From the NCBI GenBank assembly GCA_944472155.2, contig OX235277.1, positions 26,112,804 through 26,176,803 on the forward strand: a stretch of DNA of 64,000 bases, in the 5' to 3' direction. Numbering within the stretch: position 1 is the first letter of the stretch; every line of letters starts with the position of its first letter. The DNA is from Trichobilharzia szidati. Taxonomy: Eukaryota; Platyhelminthes; Trematoda; Strigeidida; Schistosomatidae. The notes beneath the pieces are model-generated. The model did not search any database. It saw nothing but the letters and a program-made list of their open reading frames with translations, and was not told where the DNA came from. The translations under genes were made by a program, and so were the position numbers. Positions 41,645 through 52,264 of this stretch are shown in pieces.

Positions 41645-41933
41645 ATATTATTATTATTACTATTATTATTATTACTGTATCCTTTAATTCCTAGAGGAAC
41701 ATAGGACTTCAGCCGTGCGTCTCCATTGAGTTCGGTTCTCTGCTAGAGTCTTCACCTGGCTCCATGTCTGCCCACACATTTTCATCTCCTCTTCACATGA
41801 CCTCCTCCAAGTCACCCTCGCACTGACGACCAACTCGCCGCTTCCCTTTCGGGTTCCACTCGAGCGATGTCTTGTCTAGTGATGTCACTTGATGGTTTCC
41901 TCAGAGTATGGCCAATCCATCTCCATTTCCTTC

Positions 41934-41940
<7 letters not shown>
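41645..41940 (-). mobile_element. RTE-1 3' end (-)
   Basis: The tail is the ATT-rich run at 41,645-41,677. On the minus strand the codons before it are SWPYSEETIK, DITRQDIARVEPEREAAS, the SSVRVTWRRSCEEE-type block, WAD/TWSQVKTLAENRTQWR, and the TAEVLCSSRN end. It closely resembles 24,950-25,180. It ends at a (TA)n microsatellite. Confidence 0.8.

Positions 41941-41979
<39 letters not shown>
41936..41979. repeat. (TA)n microsatellite
   Basis: About 21 TA units start inside the RTE-1 copy (after ccttctgca) and replace its continuation. Confidence 0.95.
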
Positions 41980-41980
<1 letters not shown>

Positions 41981-42068
41981 CAACTTAATCATCATTTTTC
42001 AGTATGGGGTAATTTTGTTTACGTTGTCAAGTTGGCCAATTGATAAAGATAAAACCAGGTGTATTCTT

Positions 42069-42395
42069 GATTGCACACTAGTCAGTAACTAGTGTAATGT
42101 GTCTAGTCCTATCTTCGTTGCAGACTGAATTCTATCATTTATTTATTTATTTATTTTATTTTTATTTTGGTTACAGCTTGATGCCACACCGTATTTTCAG
42201 TACAAGTATGGAATTTTCAGCATGGATATCGGTAGCCCAAATTTCGCAGGCCGACCATAGATATCGGGGATCGAACCTCAGACCATTTGCATGGTCGGCT
42301 AGAGTCCTAACCACTGTGTCACCGACGCAATGTGGCCACCAAAGATAGGACTAGACACACTACACTAGTTACTGACTAGTGTTCAATCAAAAAAT
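42069..42395. mobile_element. Foldback element 3, loop filled by a third tRNA-derived unit
   Basis: Inverted arms of about 49 bp (42,069-42,118 and 42,343-42,393) share ttgattg, the actagtcagtaactagtgt word and gtgtctagtcctatctt with one or two mismatches. The loop holds an (attt)n run at 42,135-42,170 and the SINE-3-like unit below. The arms are homologous to those of the foldback elements at 22,241 and 26,228. SINE-2 with its hammerhead follows 30 bp to the right. Confidence 0.8.
42170..42335 (-). mobile_element. SINE-3: tRNA-derived unit in the foldback loop
   Basis: On the minus strand an A box (tgacacagtgg, about 42,317-42,327) and a perfect B box (ggttcgatccc, about 42,271-42,281) are spaced as in tRNA genes. 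Their sequence differs from SINE-1 and SINE-2 (gttaggactctagccgacc between them). The unit runs on to an A/T-rich end near 42,170. The acceptor stem does not form, so it is not a functional tRNA gene. Only one copy is seen. Confidence 0.6.
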
Positions 42396-42424
42396 ATCCA
42401 ATACAGTCCTACAGGAGGTCAGTC

Positions 42425-42600
42425 GCGAGCCTGAATAGCTCAGTGGTAACGTCTCTGACTGCAGCACTGGGTGACGCGGGTTCGAATCTCAGAAGGGACA
42501 TCAGTTCCTTCAAGGTTGCAGATACGCCTTGCTGATGAGTGCCAACCAGCACGAAACCTAGGTCCAATGCTTCCTGCCAATTGCCTCCAACCATATAATA
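42425..42600 (+). mobile_element. SINE-2: tRNA-derived SINE with intact hammerhead
   Basis: The A box (tagctcagtgg, 42,436-42,446) fits the Pol III consensus exactly. The B box (ggttcgaatct, 42,479-42,489) has one mismatch, and 32 bp separate them. The tRNA T-stem is not closed, so this is a SINE head and not a tRNA gene. A hammerhead at 42,526-42,570 follows, then a tail (ttcctgccaattgcctccaa) that also occurs at 26,450-26,475 and on the minus strand at 15,570-15,600. It sits directly beside foldback element 3. Confidence 0.85.
42526..42570 (+). ncRNA. Type I hammerhead ribozyme (SINE-2)
   Basis: CUGAUGA is at 42,532-42,538. Stem II is a perfect GUGC (42,539-42,542)/GCAC (42,549-42,552) with a CAACCA loop. 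GAAA is at 42,553-42,556. Helix III is ACC/GGU (42,556-42,558 with 42,561-42,563) with a UA loop. Cleavage is expected after C42,564. Helix I pairs 42,526-42,531 with 42,565-42,570 with one mismatch. All core bases are present, making it the best hammerhead in the window. Confidence 0.88.
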
Positions 42601-42759
42601 CCAAAACCAGGTGTAGGTTGTTCGATTTGATATGTGTGTAAAATTGTAAAAGCAGCATATGTTTACATAATGAAATTGCTCATCGCATTCGTGTTGATCT
42701 TGTCATTTCATGGGTGTGGCGGTGGTGTTGTAACCAGGTCAGATTCTGCCTTAGTTCAC

Positions 42760-44210
42760 CATTCCTATTCAGCTCAGACAATTTGGATTCCGCTTGATAT
42801 GAAGTGCTGCTGATATTAAACTTTCTTTGTGATTTCTGAAATATTTCAGGATTGTTTCTATACTGTGAAAATCAGTTTTGTGGCCTGATTCTACGGCGTG
42901 TAGACCTCCTATGGTTGATGATTTTCCAAGCAATTTTAGTTCAACTGGATTTTTTGGCTCTACGGTGTTCATTTCTTCTGATTTTGATTTCTCGAGATGT
43001 TTGTCCCTTGTATATGAAAACACATTCCAAGCATTTTATTTTATAGACACAATCAGATAGAGAATCTGTGGGATTCAGTCTTTTCTATGGACAAGGTTGC
43101 TTAGAAGTGAGTCTGATGTTTTGAAGAAAACTCTAATGTCGAGCTGGTTGAGTACTCTTCTGATATCGTCTGACGTCTCTGCTCTATATGGAATGACGAC
43201 TGCTGAGGCCCAGGTTTTCAGAATACGTTTTCGACCATACTTAATGTCAATGTTGATTTTGTTGATGAATTTCTTTGGGTAGTTGTTTTGCTTGAGAGTT
43301 TCAGTAATGTTTGATATTTCTTCTTCTTTTTCTTTCTCATCAGTCATCAGAGAGTGTGCCCATCTAAGAAGACTTGAGACAATTGATACCTTTTCGCTGA
43401 TGAGGTGTGATGATCCGAAGTCTAAATATTTATTGGAGTGGGTTTTCTTCCTGAATATAGATATACTAAAATGTCTGTTTTCCTTCCTGTTAACTAGGCA
43501 GTCTAGAAATGGTAGTTCTCCGACGTCTGATTGGGCTTCAGAGGTAAACTGGATGCTTATTTTCTCCAAGAATGAATTGTGTAGATCTCGTTTCAGCACT
43601 ACAAAAGTATCATCTGCATATCTTAAAAATATTTTAGGAGTGAGTATGCCTGAAAAGATGTTTTCTTCGAATCTTTCCACGAAAAGGTCAGCGACTATTG
43701 GGGAAACTGGTGAAGCCATAGCAACACCATTTGTCTGTCTATATAAACTCTCTTTAAATGTAAAATAATTACTTTCCAGACAGAATTTCAGGCTCCTTAT
43801 TGTTTCACTAGTGTCCGGAGAACATCTTTGTGATAGCGTTGTATCTGATTCTAGTAGACTGGAAATGATATCATGACTTTCGGTAATAGGGATACTAGTA
43901 TATAATGAGTTAATATCATAGCTTACCATAATGTCTTCTTTATCAATTTCTTGTTGTTCTATTTGGGATTTGAAATCATATGAATCTCTTACAACATTCT
44001 GAGTGTCCTTTTGTAGTGGTTGTAGTATCGAGAGTAAGCATTTAGATAGGTTGTATGTCAGTGAGTTGGTGAAATTTACTACTGGTTTTAAAGGGAACTG
44101 TGGGTTCATGTATCTTTGGTCGACCGTAGAATCTTGATTCTGCATCCGGTTTCATAAGAATTAGAAAAGTAAAGACAGGAAGTGCCTTGATGACATTTTT
44201 AGAGACACTG
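42760..44210 (-). mobile_element. PLE-B Penelope-like element, RT and nuclease
   Basis: The 5'-truncated element covers RT fingers (a PKIHEP-like reading near 44,130-44,105 in a shifted frame), the long RT frame below, and a nuclease remnant at 43,065-42,960: DCVYKIKCLECVFIYKGQTS, where C.VEYIGQTS is expected, followed by RNEHRR-like codons. C-terminal codons (VESGHKTDFHSIETILKYFR, SLISAALHIKRNPNCLS) follow in the frame 43,023-42,769. Frame changes lie near 43,075 and 42,990. Confidence 0.82.
43075..44145 (-). pseudogene. PLE-B reverse transcriptase frame
   Basis: A 356-residue open frame. Motif A is MVSYDINSLYTSIPI (73-87, D77), then NYFTFKESLYRQTNGVAMAS (126-145, Gly to Ala in GVAMGSP), LRYADDTFVVL (174-184) and a thumb with LPFLDCLVNRKE, ISIFRKKTHSNKYLDFGSSH, and LKQNNYPKKFINKINIDIKY. 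RT catalytic residues are all present. The frame ends in the linker before the nuclease, at LLSNLVHRKD, by frameshift. The lineage is closest to PLE-I in the window (both end YIGQTSR-like). The first ~12 residues are out of the original frame. Confidence 0.85.
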
Positions 44211-44439
44211 ACTTCACTATTATGTCATTTCTTCTCGTGGGAATTATCTGACGGATGAATGTGTCACTGAACACCACAGTGTAAGACTCACTACATTTCT
44301 CTTGTAGCGGCAAATGACTGGTGGCTGAATGATATAACATGACGTTTTGGTTTATTCAAATTCTGAAGTGACTGGATATTCAATTCACACATATTTTTGA
44401 TGTTTTATACTCTTTTTATTTCAAAGACTTTGAGTAAAT
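44211..44439. other. No recognisable feature
   Basis: Short unassigned AT-rich stretch between PLE-B and SINE-1. Confidence 0.4.
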
Positions 44440-44715
44440 TTCAATGAAATACAGTTCGTGTCTATGTAGGCGACGTGAAACACTGGAGATTAAACCCGTA
44501 ACCTTAAAGCGACAGGAAGAAACCACTGATCATCCAGCCACCGGGATGGATTCCAGTGGTCCTTGGGATTCTTACTTCTGCCAGTCCTCAATATATGGCT
44601 CCCAAGCTAGTTAACGCTTTTGGTGAGTACGTGTCCTCACACTCAACTTGTTAGATCCCACTGGTCACGACATCTCGCCAAAGTTTCAAGCAGCTTCACC
44701 ATGTAGAATTAGATT
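44440..44715 (-). mobile_element. SINE-1 copy, 5' part
   Basis: The minus strand shows the head (gtgggatctaacaag, gtgtgaggacacg), the tRNA-like part (ccactggaatcc and tggctggatgatca near 44,540) and a weakened B box (gggtttaatctcc near 44,490). The hammerhead region is lost. The following 44,740-44,880 is too decayed to assign. Confidence 0.65.
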
Positions 44716-44959
44716 AATTTACCAGAGTGTTGGTTTTCAGGGAATTCACTGAATTCAAGTTCAGTCACAAGATGATTTTCAATCCAAGAACCTGGGAAAA
44801 CCAAAACAAATTGCAGGATAGCTGATTCATTCTATCGCCGCTGGGTCATGGGCGTGTACCGATGAAGGGTGGAAGAAAAATTATATGATGAAGTGTTATG
44901 GAATTCTGCTTGTCGTCCGGTTCGATTAGAATGCGTCTCCAGACACAACACTCTCCATC

Positions 44960-45870
44960 TGAAAATATCCACCACACTGAGATAAATAAAACACTGAGAT
45001 CTCTCCTGGTCGTCTCATATCTTGACGATTTCTTAGAAAATATTCCGTCTTACCTTCTACATCAAGAAGTTAAGACATTCTGGTATAACCCAACCCTTAC
45101 TCCTACAATTCGTTAACTCTCGCATTCTGTCTAATATTCTCTATTGTTCGCCCTTAGTTTTTCCCAGGCTACTGAAGAAAAACTATAGTATATTACGCAG
45201 GATGTTAAAGGTTGTCAGCAGGGTAAGCAACGTTCCACTTAACCAGCTTGTTAATATTCTGGTTCACAGGCACATGGACTCATGTGAAAGATAGGCCAAA
45301 TCCATTTTATCGAACTCACACCACCCTCTTCATTCACAACTCTCCCCTTGCATCTTATCAGACAAAACCAGAAGCCTATATAGAAAACTATATGCTCGCA
45401 CCAGCAAGTACAAAAACTCAACCATAGCCTACTTAGCTCGTGTTCTGTGTGATAAAGAAAGCATTAGGCGTGACACCTATAATTCATTAAATAGTCAGTA
45501 GAACAACTGGACCTCGTCTTTCCAACTCATATCATTTATAGGTACAACGTTTTCTTTCTTTCTTTTCATTTTCTCTCTCTCTTTTTTCCGTTATGGGCTG
45601 CTTTGTTTCTTTCTTTCGCTTACGCCAGTAAATATGACAGCACCTACTTTTCTAACACCTTCAAACACTGTTCAGCTTTGGCTTTGCTACCGACATGCCA
45701 ATATGTTGTTGTCAAAATGAACTGAGATTTCCTTAATCTATGTAGAATTCTATTTATTGATAATGTACTAACTGGATGCAATACTGTAGTAAAAATGCTG
45801 AGAATTCCATTCTGTATCGCAAGTACTGTTTTGGAATAAAGCAAATTATTATTATTATCATTATTACTGA
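44960..45870 (+). mobile_element. CR1-like element, C-terminal part and 3' end
   Basis: It reads FLENIPSYLLHQEVKTFWYN in place of TYYIKKLRQSGITQ, then QFVNSRILSNILYCSPLVFP, RLLKKNYSILRRMLKVVSRV, and QLSPCILSDKTRSLYRKLYA, ARTSKYKNSTIAYLARVLCD. The 3' end ggaataaagcaaattattat lies at 45,833-45,870. Frame breaks are present; the RT catalytic domain is missing. Confidence 0.85.
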
Positions 45871-46120
45871 AAAAGTCAGATTCAACCGTTTAACAATGAC
45901 AATGACCTTTATTATTCAAAATAAATTGTATATATAATTTACAAAACCTCAAGAATTCAAGCCATAAACATATAGCAAAATCTGATCAGTCGCAATCCTC
46001 AGGAATTGAAGCCATAATTGAACGAATAAAGAAAAACTATCCAAAAGGGTTTTCACGTCAGTACATGCATGAACCTCGTCTAGTTAACTAGCTCGCTAGT
46101 TTTCTAGCCGGTCCCAAACC
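45871..46120. other. No recognisable feature
   Basis: Nothing supported before the RTE-1 leader. Confidence 0.4.
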
Positions 46121-46124
46121 CGAG

Positions 46125-47110
46125 TAAAGAGGGAGGGTTGGATGTGGTGAGGCTAGCAACCCCACACACCACTAAATCTTTCAAACCGCTGGGGGAACTT
46201 CAACACACAGAAAATATTTTTTAAATACAAAACTTTCAGATAACAACATTTTTATTCTTCGTTCGAATAGGAGAGGAGAAATGACACAGTGGGCTGGTGA
46301 AAGCTTTTGAAAGGCCAGTCAGCTGAAGTGTTTTCTCTCTATGAAAGCAAGAGTTAAACTGGGTACGTGGAATGTCCTGACAATGTACTAATATCTTTAA
46401 TTGCGGCGGACTGGACTATGCGTCAGACTGTTGAGGGTGAGGAGTCAGGAATACGCTGGACGACCGAAAAGAAGACTCTAGAGGATCTAGATTACGCGCG
46501 TGCATTATTTACGTTTAGTGGCTGAAGAGGCGAGGCAGGCAGCGAAGACAGGACTCCTGGTGAGCAAAGAGAAGACGGCGGTTATGAAGATAACCAAACA
46601 ATCAACAACAACTGCAACTACGACCAAACCCAGTTACCATCAACGGGAGAGATTTAACAGAGGCTACTTCCTTCCTTCACTTATCTAAGGAGCATCGTTT
46701 AAACCACTGATGGCAGAACGGATGAAGATGTCAAAGCCACCCAACCAGCCAGTCAGAATCAGTAAGTCAAGATACGCCTTCATCAACCTGCGACCAGTTT
46801 GGAAATCTTCTGTTCTCCTCCTCAGCATAAAGAGGAAGATTCGTTATTTTCAACACCATTGTCAAGTCGGTCGTTCTATACAGGTCAGAAACTTCACGAG
46901 TCATGAAAAGGATTTCAAACATGCTGCAGATTTTCATCAACAGCTACGTTCACTGGCTCCTAGGGCAACATGAAGGAGATCGTATGAGGAAGAGATGAGA
47001 GAGTTTGGTCAATCGTGGACCCAGCTGAAGAAGACGTCAGAAAATAGAATAAAGTGGAGATGTGTTACTGAAGCCCTATGTTCCGCTTGGAACGCAAGGG
47101 GATAATAATA
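46125..47110 (+). mobile_element. RTE-1 internal-deletion derivative with both ends
   Basis: The leader (ggtgaggctagcaacccc, 46,155-46,175) is followed by an ATG at 46,341 and VKLGTWNVLTMY (APE endonuclease start), then a stop. Directly after, at about 46,400, comes the end of the RT palm (AADWTMRQTVEGEESGIRWT, LEDLDYA), so the endonuclease body and the RT catalytic core are deleted. The C-terminal region follows: SEEARQAAKTGLLVSKEKTA, CLRPVWKSSVLLLSIKRKIR, the WRRSYEEEMREFGQSWTQLK-type block (46,970-47,030) and the 3' border with aataataaat at 47,100. Similar deletion: 38,560-38,815. Confidence 0.8.
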
Positions 47111-47293
47111 AATGCATGAATCATGATTTCCCGACTAAAGGAGAAGTCTTTGCATTGCCAGTTGACGATGACTGATGCCTGTCTTTTTCCGTTAGATATC
47201 TTCATCATTCTTGTCTTCTCTAGCGTTCACTTGAAATCCTGTATCCGTTAGCCACCTTTTCAGCCAACTTGTTAGATAATTTTACCATCTGAA

Positions 47294-47787
47294 TGACAAA
47301 ACAACATGACTCCTCAACATTTAATATCTATTCATAAACTCATACATGTATACACGTATTATGGCAAATTCTGAAGGCGACCAAATTGAAAAAACACACA
47401 CATCACAACTATATTTTATTCGATCACATATCAAATATCTCACCAGTCTATCACTACTTCACTTCACCATGCTTTCTTTTCTCTCTCAGGTTAATTAAAT
47501 TTATTGATATGCATTTTTTCACCAGGGTGTAAGTTTAAAATATCTGGTGAATTTGTGTGTGAATGATGCGGTTGCTCACAGAGAACTGTGGATAATTCTT
47601 CACACTGAAGTATGTTGAGTGGGGTAGTTAACTGTATTGTTAGTGGGACAATGAGTGGTCGCTCACTTGTCGACCACAAAATACATTCAAAATTAAACCC
47701 TGATAACTTTGAATACGTTTGAGTGTTTGGAGAGTTAGTTGTGACAATCTAGGGTTTTTCAACAGAATGATTGTATAAAGAATCATA
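47294..47787. repeat. 0.5-kb repeat, left arm of an inverted pair
   Basis: It matches the reverse complement of 51,201-51,711 over its whole length, with scattered substitutions and small indels. The arms are 3.4 kb apart. There is no coding frame of note and no RT, tRNA-like or ribozyme motif. A (-) frame at 47,491-47,679 is not conserved in the other arm. Confidence 0.8.
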
Positions 47788-47989
47788 TATTTACTCTGGT
47801 TATACCACACTACTTTACTATATGGAGATTCACCTCAAAATTTGTACCCCCGTGAACACATGCACACGCTGATTCACAGGTTTAGAATGATTTACGTATC
47901 AACAGTCTAAGACATCTTGAGGCTGTTCAAAGAAATTTGTCCAAGTATATTTTATCAAAACTTTTGTGTCGAAATGACTTAACAGTAGA

Positions 47990-49340
47990 GTTTTATCGAA
48001 TATGATAAATCACAATGAGTGGATGCAACTGCACAAGCCACTGAGAATGATTTTGAGCCATATCAGCAATTGTATCCAGCCTTCATCGGTTTTTACCATC
48101 CCGAGGACCTCAACCAGTCAGGAAGTGCATACCTCACGAAGTGATTGGCTTAAATTAATTGTTGTGGATTTCATTGATTGATGAGGCCGTGTTTTAGTTT
48201 GACCACCACTAGCTTTGTCTTTTCCCGCCTGATCCTATATTAGATAACATTGCTCATTGTTGAGGAAGGCGATCGACGGCTAGATATGCGTAACACACGT
48301 CCTAACCATCTCAATCGATGTAACTTCACAGCCTCGTCGATTGATTTCCTCTCCTTACCTAGCACTCGATGCTTAACCTCAATATTACTCACCTTACTAT
48401 ACCATTAAGCACTGCAGATAGAACGCAGGCAACTATGATCAAGGAAAGCTAGCCTTTTCGTATCTTCCACTTTCACTGGCCATGTTTCACAGCCATAAAG
48501 TAGAATGGAGTGGAATGCTGAGCAGTATACACACCCTTTGGTCGACCAACAGATATCACATCTACGCCAGAGATAGTGTAAGTTGGCATAAGTCAAACGA
48601 GCCTTTTGTATCCCTACTGAGACTTCGTCAGCGGTTAACCCTCTGAAGTTGGCTGATGCAACTTCCTAAATGAGGGATGTGGTCAAAACTCTCCACCAAC
48701 CATTTCACTCCCTTTCTCTAAGCTAGAAGTTGATTTAGTCCAGTCCTGTAGCATCATGTTTCATCTGACAGGAGCGAATCGCATGCCAAACATTAGAAGA
48801 TTGCTGTTTCTCTAGGTGTTCAGAAGACTGAATTTTTTAAGGTTCTTCACCTAAAAGGACAATATCATCTGCACATTCTAAGTCAACGAGATTATTCCCT
48901 GGTAACAAGTCAGTCCCTGAGTTGCCAAAGTCATTTAGGGTTAAGTCCATTAGTACATCTATGATGAAATTAGACAGAAATGGGAATAGTGTTATCCGTG
49001 ATGGATACCAACGGTTGTCACCAGTTCATGTAGCAATTCGCCGTAAGCTTTCACCTGACTGCATGAGTTCAAGTAGAGTGCTTTGATCAGTGCAATGCAT
49101 TTTCTCGGCATTCCCTTCACAGCCAAACATCGCTATAGTACCTCTCTGCTGATAGAATCGAATGCCACCTTTAGGTCAAGAAATGTGACGTTTGTTGGAC
49201 GCCGGTAAGTATGCCTATGTTCCATCCCATAATCTATCGAAGGGTGGAGATATGATCGATACACCCTCTTCCTGGTCCAAAACCTGCCTGGTTCTCTCGT
49301 GTTTTTTCCTTACGAGTACCGCTTAGTCTACGCATGATTA
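47990..49340 (-). mobile_element. RTE-2 non-LTR retrotransposon, RT and C-terminal domain
   Basis: A second, distinct RTE-like family. Minus-strand codons: FLDLKVAFDSISREVL (motif A, 49,185-49,135), RKCIALIKALYLNSCSQVKA, a GVHQG-like block, LVDLECADDIVLLGEE (near 48,895-48,850, Tyr to Cys in YADD), SEMVGGEF, IQKARLTYANLHYLWRRCDI, STKGCVYCSAFHSILLYGCE, TWPVKVEDTKRLAFLDHSCL (frame 48,596-48,405) and LHRLRWLGHVLR-like codons, ending HSL near 48,020. This reads like the abundant schistosome RTE proteins whose C-terminus has LLYGSETWPVRVED. Many frame breaks; RT inactive. Confidence 0.82.
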
Positions 49341-49424
49341 TTGACGGCACTGTGATAACAGGAAGTAAATAGAATATCTCTCATCTCGGTACCAGTTTCT
49401 CTTCGAATATCTGTTAGTCGTCTT

Positions 49425-50480
49425 ATATGCTGTTGATTTCTAAGAAATATTTTTCGTTTAACTTATTATGTGAAGAAGTTGAGAGATTCTGGAATAGTTC
49501 AACCTCACCTCTTCTCTTACAATTTATCAATTCATGCATTCTACTCATTTTTCTTAAGTGTTCGCCCTAATTCGTCCCTGGATCTCTCAAAAAAGACTAT
49601 ATCATGCTACGTGGAACACTGAAGGCTCTAAGTGAGCAGGATTAGTGGTATGCCTTTGACTCAGCTATCTGATATCGTTACTAAATAGGCAATTCAATTC
49701 TTGAAAGCAGTTGGCTAAAGTTATCTTATCTGACACCGAACATCCTCTCTATGTATTCGCAGCCTTCTCCTTGTATCTCTTCGGGTAAAACCATGAGAAA
49801 CTTCATAAGAATTCACGCTGGTACGGTTACTGGATATAAAAATTTTATCATACTTCCATATTTAGCACGGGTTTTGTGTGAAGAGATAGTCAGACGTCAG
49901 AAAAGAACTTATAAACTTTTTAAATCAGTAAGTGAACAGCAAAGTATAAGCAAAGATTATTATTATTATTACATGTCTTATCTATGATGTTATCTACTTA
50001 TACTTCATTGGGTTTCCACCAACATTCCGTTTATAGTGGTGGTTTCATTATTAATAGTATTATGACTACTTTAAATTTTATGTATGTGCACAATTATAAA
50101 AGGGACTAAATTGTTGCAACTTGTATAAAAACGCAGAAAATTCCTGTAAATGAATGTGGACATTGAAAGTTGGTTCATTGGCCTTGGTTGCCGTTGGCGG
50201 GCAACTCGAAGGCGCGAATGATTCAATCGTGTACAAGATGGAAGAAGACGAAAGAAGACGAATAAGAAATTTGTACAGATATTGAATTTAACTGCCGAAG
50301 AATACAATTTCTTATTGATCTTTGTGTTTTTTTTGAGTTAAAGTCGATAATCGTACCTAGTATAATTGTCGATTCGGAGCGTCTTCGCAATTAATAGGAA
50401 CTTAAGGTTAAGTACCTTGACAATTCCATTCTGTAAAATTATTATTGTTTGGAATAAATTGATTGTTATTATTATTGTGT
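49425..50480 (+). mobile_element. CR1-like element, C-terminal part and long 3' region
   Basis: It reads VDFXEIFFV..YYVKKLRDSG, QFINSCILLIFLKCSP, LKKDYIMLRGTLKALSE, QPSPCISSGKTMRNFIRIHA and ILPYLARVLCEE in broken frames (49,450-49,930), then ATT runs (49,958-49,970) and an AT-rich 3' region ending in ggaataaattgattgttatt at about 50,452-50,478. More diverged than the copies at 30-35 kb. Confidence 0.75.
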
Positions 50481-51200
50481 CCCAGGGAAATCTCCCGATT
50501 CCCTATTGGAGTCCTTATTGATTCGCCTAACCAAAATCTATACACTAATTCATCCAGACAACTGTATGTCATACTGTTTCGTGAATCATTCACTGCTCTA
50601 ATCCTCTATTTTAAGTGACTCCAAAAACCTTCAATCAATTGTGTATATGTGTATCCCCCATTTAAAGGATTAACAAAATCATCCGTATGATTGATCACAT
50701 TGTCAATATAACCGACAGATGACAGCCGTCTGTAACTAACCCATCAGTCTGTGTGTATAGTTGTACTTGGTAGCATTAAACGCTGGATAGTAAGTAATAA
50801 AAGGTTAACGCTACGATTAGGTATCGTCTTCATGTGTCCTTTCTGTAATGTTTTATTATAAAATACTGATTGGTACACAATCTGCCACGAATATATTTTC
50901 TATTTATAAGCACTGTTTGAAATACATTTTCTGTTACTACAGTCCGATCGTTTATACACATACCCGTCAAAAGCGGCTGTATACATCTGTAAATACATTA
51001 CTCCTGTACCTTTACGTGGTTTATCCCATCAAGTGAGCTTATTATCTATCCACTACTGAAACACTAGATCTGAGTGGAATCTGCAATTTAATTCGTGAAA
51101 TGCATCCCTAATTCCGTGTACTTACCATGGGCTCACCCGATTGGCTGATCAAGGTCATTCTTAAGTCTGTTCATTTCGGTAGTTATTAGCTTAGAGTTAC
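50481..51200. other. No recognisable feature
   Basis: AT-rich sequence with no coding signature or internal repeat match. Confidence 0.45.
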
Positions 51201-51711
51201 GATAATTCTTTATTCAATCATTCTGTTGAAAAATCCTACATTGTCAGAACTAACACTCTAAACACTCAAACGTATTCAAAGTTATCGGGGATCAATTTCG
51301 GATGTATTTTGTGGTCGACAAGTGAACTACCATTCACAGTCCCACAATCAATGTAGCTAACTGCCCCACTCAACATACTTCAGGCTGAAGAATTATTTGC
51401 AGGTCTCTATGTGCAACCGCATCATTCACACACAAATTCACCAGATATTTCAAACTTACACAATGGTGAGAAATATGCATATCAATAAATTTAATTAATC
51501 TGAGAGAGAGAAAAGAAAGCATGGTGAAGTGAAATAGTGATAGATAGACTGGTGAGATATTTGATATGTGAGCGAATAAAATATAGTTGTGATGTATGTT
51601 TTTTTTTTCAATTTGGTCGCCTCAGAATTTACCACAATTCGTGTATGCATGCATGAGTTTATAAATAGATATTAAATGTCGACGAGTTATGTTGTTTTGT
51701 CAGTGAGATTA
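51201..51711. repeat. 0.5-kb repeat, right arm of an inverted pair
   Basis: Reverse complement of 47,294-47,787. Its right edge touches the tail of the RTE-1 copy at 51,716, so the RTE-1 may have inserted at the repeat border. Confidence 0.8.
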
Positions 51712-51715
51712 TTAT

Positions 51716-52195
51716 TACTACTATTGTTTCCTTTAGTTCCTAGAGGAATATAGGGCTTCAGCCACACGTCTCCATTGTGTTCGGTTCTCTGCCAATGTTT
51801 TCATGTATGACCTCCTATATATCACCCTAACACTAACAACCAACTCGCCGCTTTGCATTTGGGTTCCAGTCGAGCAATGGCCTGGCATGTGATGTCACTA
51901 GCTTGATTGTTTGTTTTCTCAGAGTATGGCTAATCCAATGGACCTCCATATTTGTTACACAATCGGTTACTGGTTGGTTGGCTGGCTCCCAGGGATCCTT
52001 GTTGCTGATATTTTCTGGCCCGTCATCTGATCTTGAGTATTCAGCGAAGACAGATGTTCATGAATGTCTGTAGTTTGTTCGAAGTGTTCTTCATGACGTG
52101 TCAAGTTTTTGATCCGTAGAGTAGGTAGCAATGACTTCACATTGGAGTTGAAAATCCGGATCTCACTTTTCATTTGTCAGTGAGATGGTAAAGAG
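51716..52195 (-). mobile_element. RTE-1 3' end (-)
   Basis: ATT-rich tail at 51,711-51,725, then on the minus strand the 3' border (gaagccctatattcctct), AENRTQWRR, PNAKRRVGC, SDITCQAIARLEPKCK-type, an LRKQTIK block and KSEIRIFNSNVKSLLPTLRI (52,173-52,110). Many stops. Confidence 0.75.
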
Positions 52196-52264
52196 ATTGA
52201 TTTATTCATAATAATAGTAATAATAATGATTATAATAATTATTATTATTATAATTCCCATGTAT

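Noticed and set aside
41640..41687. Poly-tyrosine tail of a protein
   Set aside because: Translation of the RTE-1 ATT tail.
42425..42500. Functional tRNA gene
   Set aside because: A and B boxes are good but the acceptor and T stems do not pair; it is a SINE head followed by a ribozyme.
43283..43768. 161-codon plus-strand frame
   Set aside because: Antisense shadow of the PLE-B RT, with no domain.
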